DNA from: an uncultured Rhodanobacteraceae bacterium
Lineage (GTDB): Bacteria; Pseudomonadota; Gammaproteobacteria; Xanthomonadales; Ahniellaceae
Direction: 5' to 3'
NCBI GenBank assembly: GCA_937873105.1
Contig: CALMWD010000407.1
Span: 1 to 5,827 of the forward strand
DNA length: 5,827 bases
The notes under the pieces are model-generated. The model did no database searches. It worked only from the letters and a program-made list of their open reading frames with translations, and had not been told where the DNA came from. The translations under genes and the position numbers were made by a program. Below, one piece after another: positions 4,511-5,827 of this stretch; positions within the stretch are counted from its first letter, which is position 1; each line of letters begins with the position of its first letter.

Positions 4511-5233
4511 ATGGCCGTCGCGCGCAAACCTTTGTGGCGGCGGGTGTTGAGGATGGGCGTGCTGCTGGCATTGCTCTTCGTCGTCGCATCGACGACGGCG
4601 GTCGTCGCGCTGCGCTGGCTGCCGCCGCCGACCACGGCCTTCGTGCTGGCCCGGCGCATCGATGGCTGGACCGGCGCCGCCGCGAATCTGCCCATCCGCC
4701 GCGACTGGGTCGCGCAATCGCAGATCGCGCCGGAGATGTTCCTCGCCGTGGTCGCGGCCGAAGATCAGCGCTTTCCCGAGCATTTCGGCTTCGACCTGCA
4801 GGCGATCGAGCAGGCGCTCGACGATCGCGAGCGCGGCCGCGTGCGCGGAGCCAGCACCATCTCGCAGCAGGTCGCCAAGAACCTGTTCCTGTGGTCGGGG
4901 CGCAGCTGGGTACGCAAGGGCCTCGAAGTCTGGTTCACCGGCCTGATCGAACTGTGCTGGCCGAAGCGGCGCATCCTCGAGGTCTACGTCAACGTCGCCG
5001 AATTCGGCGACGGCGTGTACGGCGTGCAGGCCGCATCGAGGCAATACTTCGGACGCGACGCGTCACAGCTCAATGGCGCGCAGGCGGCGCGCCTCGCGGC
5101 CGTGCTGCCGAGCCCGAAGCGCTACAACGCCGCGCGCCCCGGCCCGTATGTGCTGCAGCGCCAGCAATGGATCGAACGGCAGATGCGCCAGCTCGGCGGA
5201 CGCGACTACCTGGCGCCGTTGCTGGCCGAATGA
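4511..5233 (+). CDS. mtgA: Monofunctional biosynthetic peptidoglycan transglycosylase
   Basis: The 240-residue protein is a GT51-family glycosyltransferase that polymerises lipid II into glycan strands at the periplasmic face of the inner membrane, releasing undecaprenyl pyrophosphate. It has a basic N-terminus (KPLWRRVLR), one membrane anchor at about 16-35, and then the GT51 motifs in order: EDQRFPEHFGFD (84-95, with catalytic Glu84), RGASTISQQVAKNLFLW (112-128), RKGLE (135-139, second conserved Glu139), KRRILEVYVNVAEFGDGVYGVQAA (152-175), and the YFGRDASQLNGAQAARLAAVLPSPKRYNAARP end (179-210). There is no transpeptidase domain, and the length is that of MtgA proteins. ATG 4511 gives positively charged residues before the anchor; a longer upstream frame is only antisense to hslO. 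It has no clear ribosome binding site. The gene is divergent from hslO and its stop lies 9 bp from the stop of the convergent transporter gene, with no terminator between. Confidence 0.96.
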   Translation: MAVARKPLWRRVLRMGVLLALLFVVASTTAVVALRWLPPPTTAFVLARRIDGWTGAAANLPIRRDWVAQSQIAPEMFLAVVAAEDQRFPEHFGFDLQAIEQALDDRERGRVRGASTISQQVAKNLFLWSGRSWVRKGLEVWFTGLIELCWPKRRILEVYVNVAEFGDGVYGVQAASRQYFGRDASQLNGAQAARLAAVLPSPKRYNAARPGPYVLQRQQWIERQMRQLGGRDYLAPLLAE

Positions 5234-5242
5234 GTGCCAGGG

Positions 5243-5827
5243 TCAATGGCGCGCCTCGTACCAGGGCTTGGTGCGGTTGACGACGTGAACGACGAGCAGC
5301 ATTACCGGGACTTCGATCAGGACCCCGACCACGGTCGCGAGCGCGGCGCCGGACTCGAAACCGAACAGGCTGATGGCAGCAGCCACGGCCAGTTCGAAGA
5401 AATTCGAGGCGCCGATCAGGGCCGAGGGACAGGCGATCTCGTGCTTCTCGCCGACGACGCGATTGAGCCAGTAGGCCAGCGCCGAGTTGAAGAGCACCTG
5501 GATCAGGATCGGCACGGCCAGCAGGGCGATGATCAGCGGTTGCTTCAGGATCGCTTCGCCCTGGAATGCGAACAGCAGCACCAGCGTCGCCAGCAGTGCG
5601 GCGATCGACCAAGGCCCGATCCTGGCCATGGCGGCATCGAAGGCGGCGTTGCCGAGCGCCAGCAGCCGGCGGCGCCAAAGCTGCGCGACCACCACCGGAA
5701 CGACGATGTACAGGACGACCGACGTCGCCAGGGTGGCCCAGGGCACGGTGATGGCCGAGAGTCCGAGCAGGAAGGCGACCAGCGGCGCAAAGGCGAAGAT
5801 CATGATGCCGTCGTTCAATGCGACCTG
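5243..5827 (-). CDS. ACR3-family arsenite efflux permease, C-terminal part
   Basis: The last 194 codons of an arsenite exporter of the ACR3 (BART superfamily) type; the frame is open at the right edge and family members are about 340-400 residues long, so roughly the N-terminal half is missing. The fragment starts QVALNDGIMIFAFAPLVAFLL, a hallmark stretch of ACR3 proteins. Six hydrophobic segments can be seen at about 8-26, 31-49, 74-90, 97-118, 132-155 and 160-183 of the fragment. ACPSALIGASNFFELAVA (132-149) is the conserved segment that carries the glutamate (here Glu145) known to matter for arsenite transport in this family; the partner cysteine of the fourth membrane helix would be outside the window. 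It sits in the inner membrane and exports As(III), sometimes Sb(III), using the proton gradient. Any arsR or arsC partner would be beyond the edge. The names arsB and acr3 are both used for such genes, so no symbol is assigned. Confidence 0.92.
   Translation of the reverse strand, partial: QVALNDGIMIFAFAPLVAFLLGLSAITVPWATLATSVVLYIVVPVVVAQLWRRRLLALGNAAFDAAMARIGPWSIAALLATLVLLFAFQGEAILKQPLIIALLAVPILIQVLFNSALAYWLNRVVGEKHEIACPSALIGASNFFELAVAAAISLFGFESGAALATVVGVLIEVPVMLLVVHVVNRTKPWYEARH

Noticed and set aside
4579..4597. Inverted repeat CGTCGTCG-CAT-CGACGACG in mtgA
   Set aside because: It is a simple-sequence effect of repeated GTC/GAC codons in the membrane anchor region, with no terminator or regulatory context.

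Overview
The window is GC-rich, with coding on both strands and almost no intergenic space. Its gene content (a bacterial histone-deacetylase-like protein, an ECF sigma factor operon with a DUF4097 protein, Hsp33, a monofunctional transglycosylase MtgA, and an ACR3 arsenite exporter) points to a Gram-negative proteobacterium. The codon style and protein flavour fit the Lysobacterales (Xanthomonadales), but this assignment is inference from protein appearance, not a search.

Layout. (1) Bases 1-324 (+) hold the C-terminal end of an HDAC-like amidohydrolase, cut by the window edge. (2) Bases 371-2410 (+) form a compact three-gene operon: an ECF sigma factor, a single-pass membrane protein that is probably its non-zinc anti-sigma factor (14 bp overlap, strong ribosome binding site), and a secreted DUF4097 beta-solenoid protein with serial SGD repeats. 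A near-perfect hairpin at 2431-2459 closes the operon and also faces the gene arriving from the other strand. (3) Bases 2481-3437 (-) encode a secreted, probably outer-membrane beta-barrel protein of unrecognised family, with an AT-rich, dyad-containing upstream region. (4) Bases 3572-4483 (-) encode the redox chaperone Hsp33 (hslO) with all four zinc cysteines. (5) Divergent from it, with only 27 bp between the start codons, is mtgA (4511-5233, +), a peptidoglycan glycosyltransferase; the gap contains a palindromic -10-like element. (6) Tail to tail with mtgA, 9 bp away, is the C-terminal half of an ACR3-type arsenite efflux permease (-), cut by the right edge.

How the genes fit together. 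Most are envelope or stress functions: a sigma/anti-sigma pair that could sense an envelope signal and express a periplasmic or surface solenoid, an outer-membrane protein, an oxidative-stress chaperone, a cell-wall polymerase and a metalloid exporter. Only the sigma/anti-sigma/DUF4097 set looks like a true functional unit; the others appear to be ordinary neighbours. I did not find a clear novel defence, mobile or RNA system. The items most worth a second look are the zinc-free anti-sigma/DUF4097 operon, the symmetric hslO-mtgA promoter region with a possible leaderless hslO mRNA, an intragenic 10-bp perfect hairpin just before the DUF4097 gene, and the AT-rich dyad ahead of the unknown outer-membrane protein.
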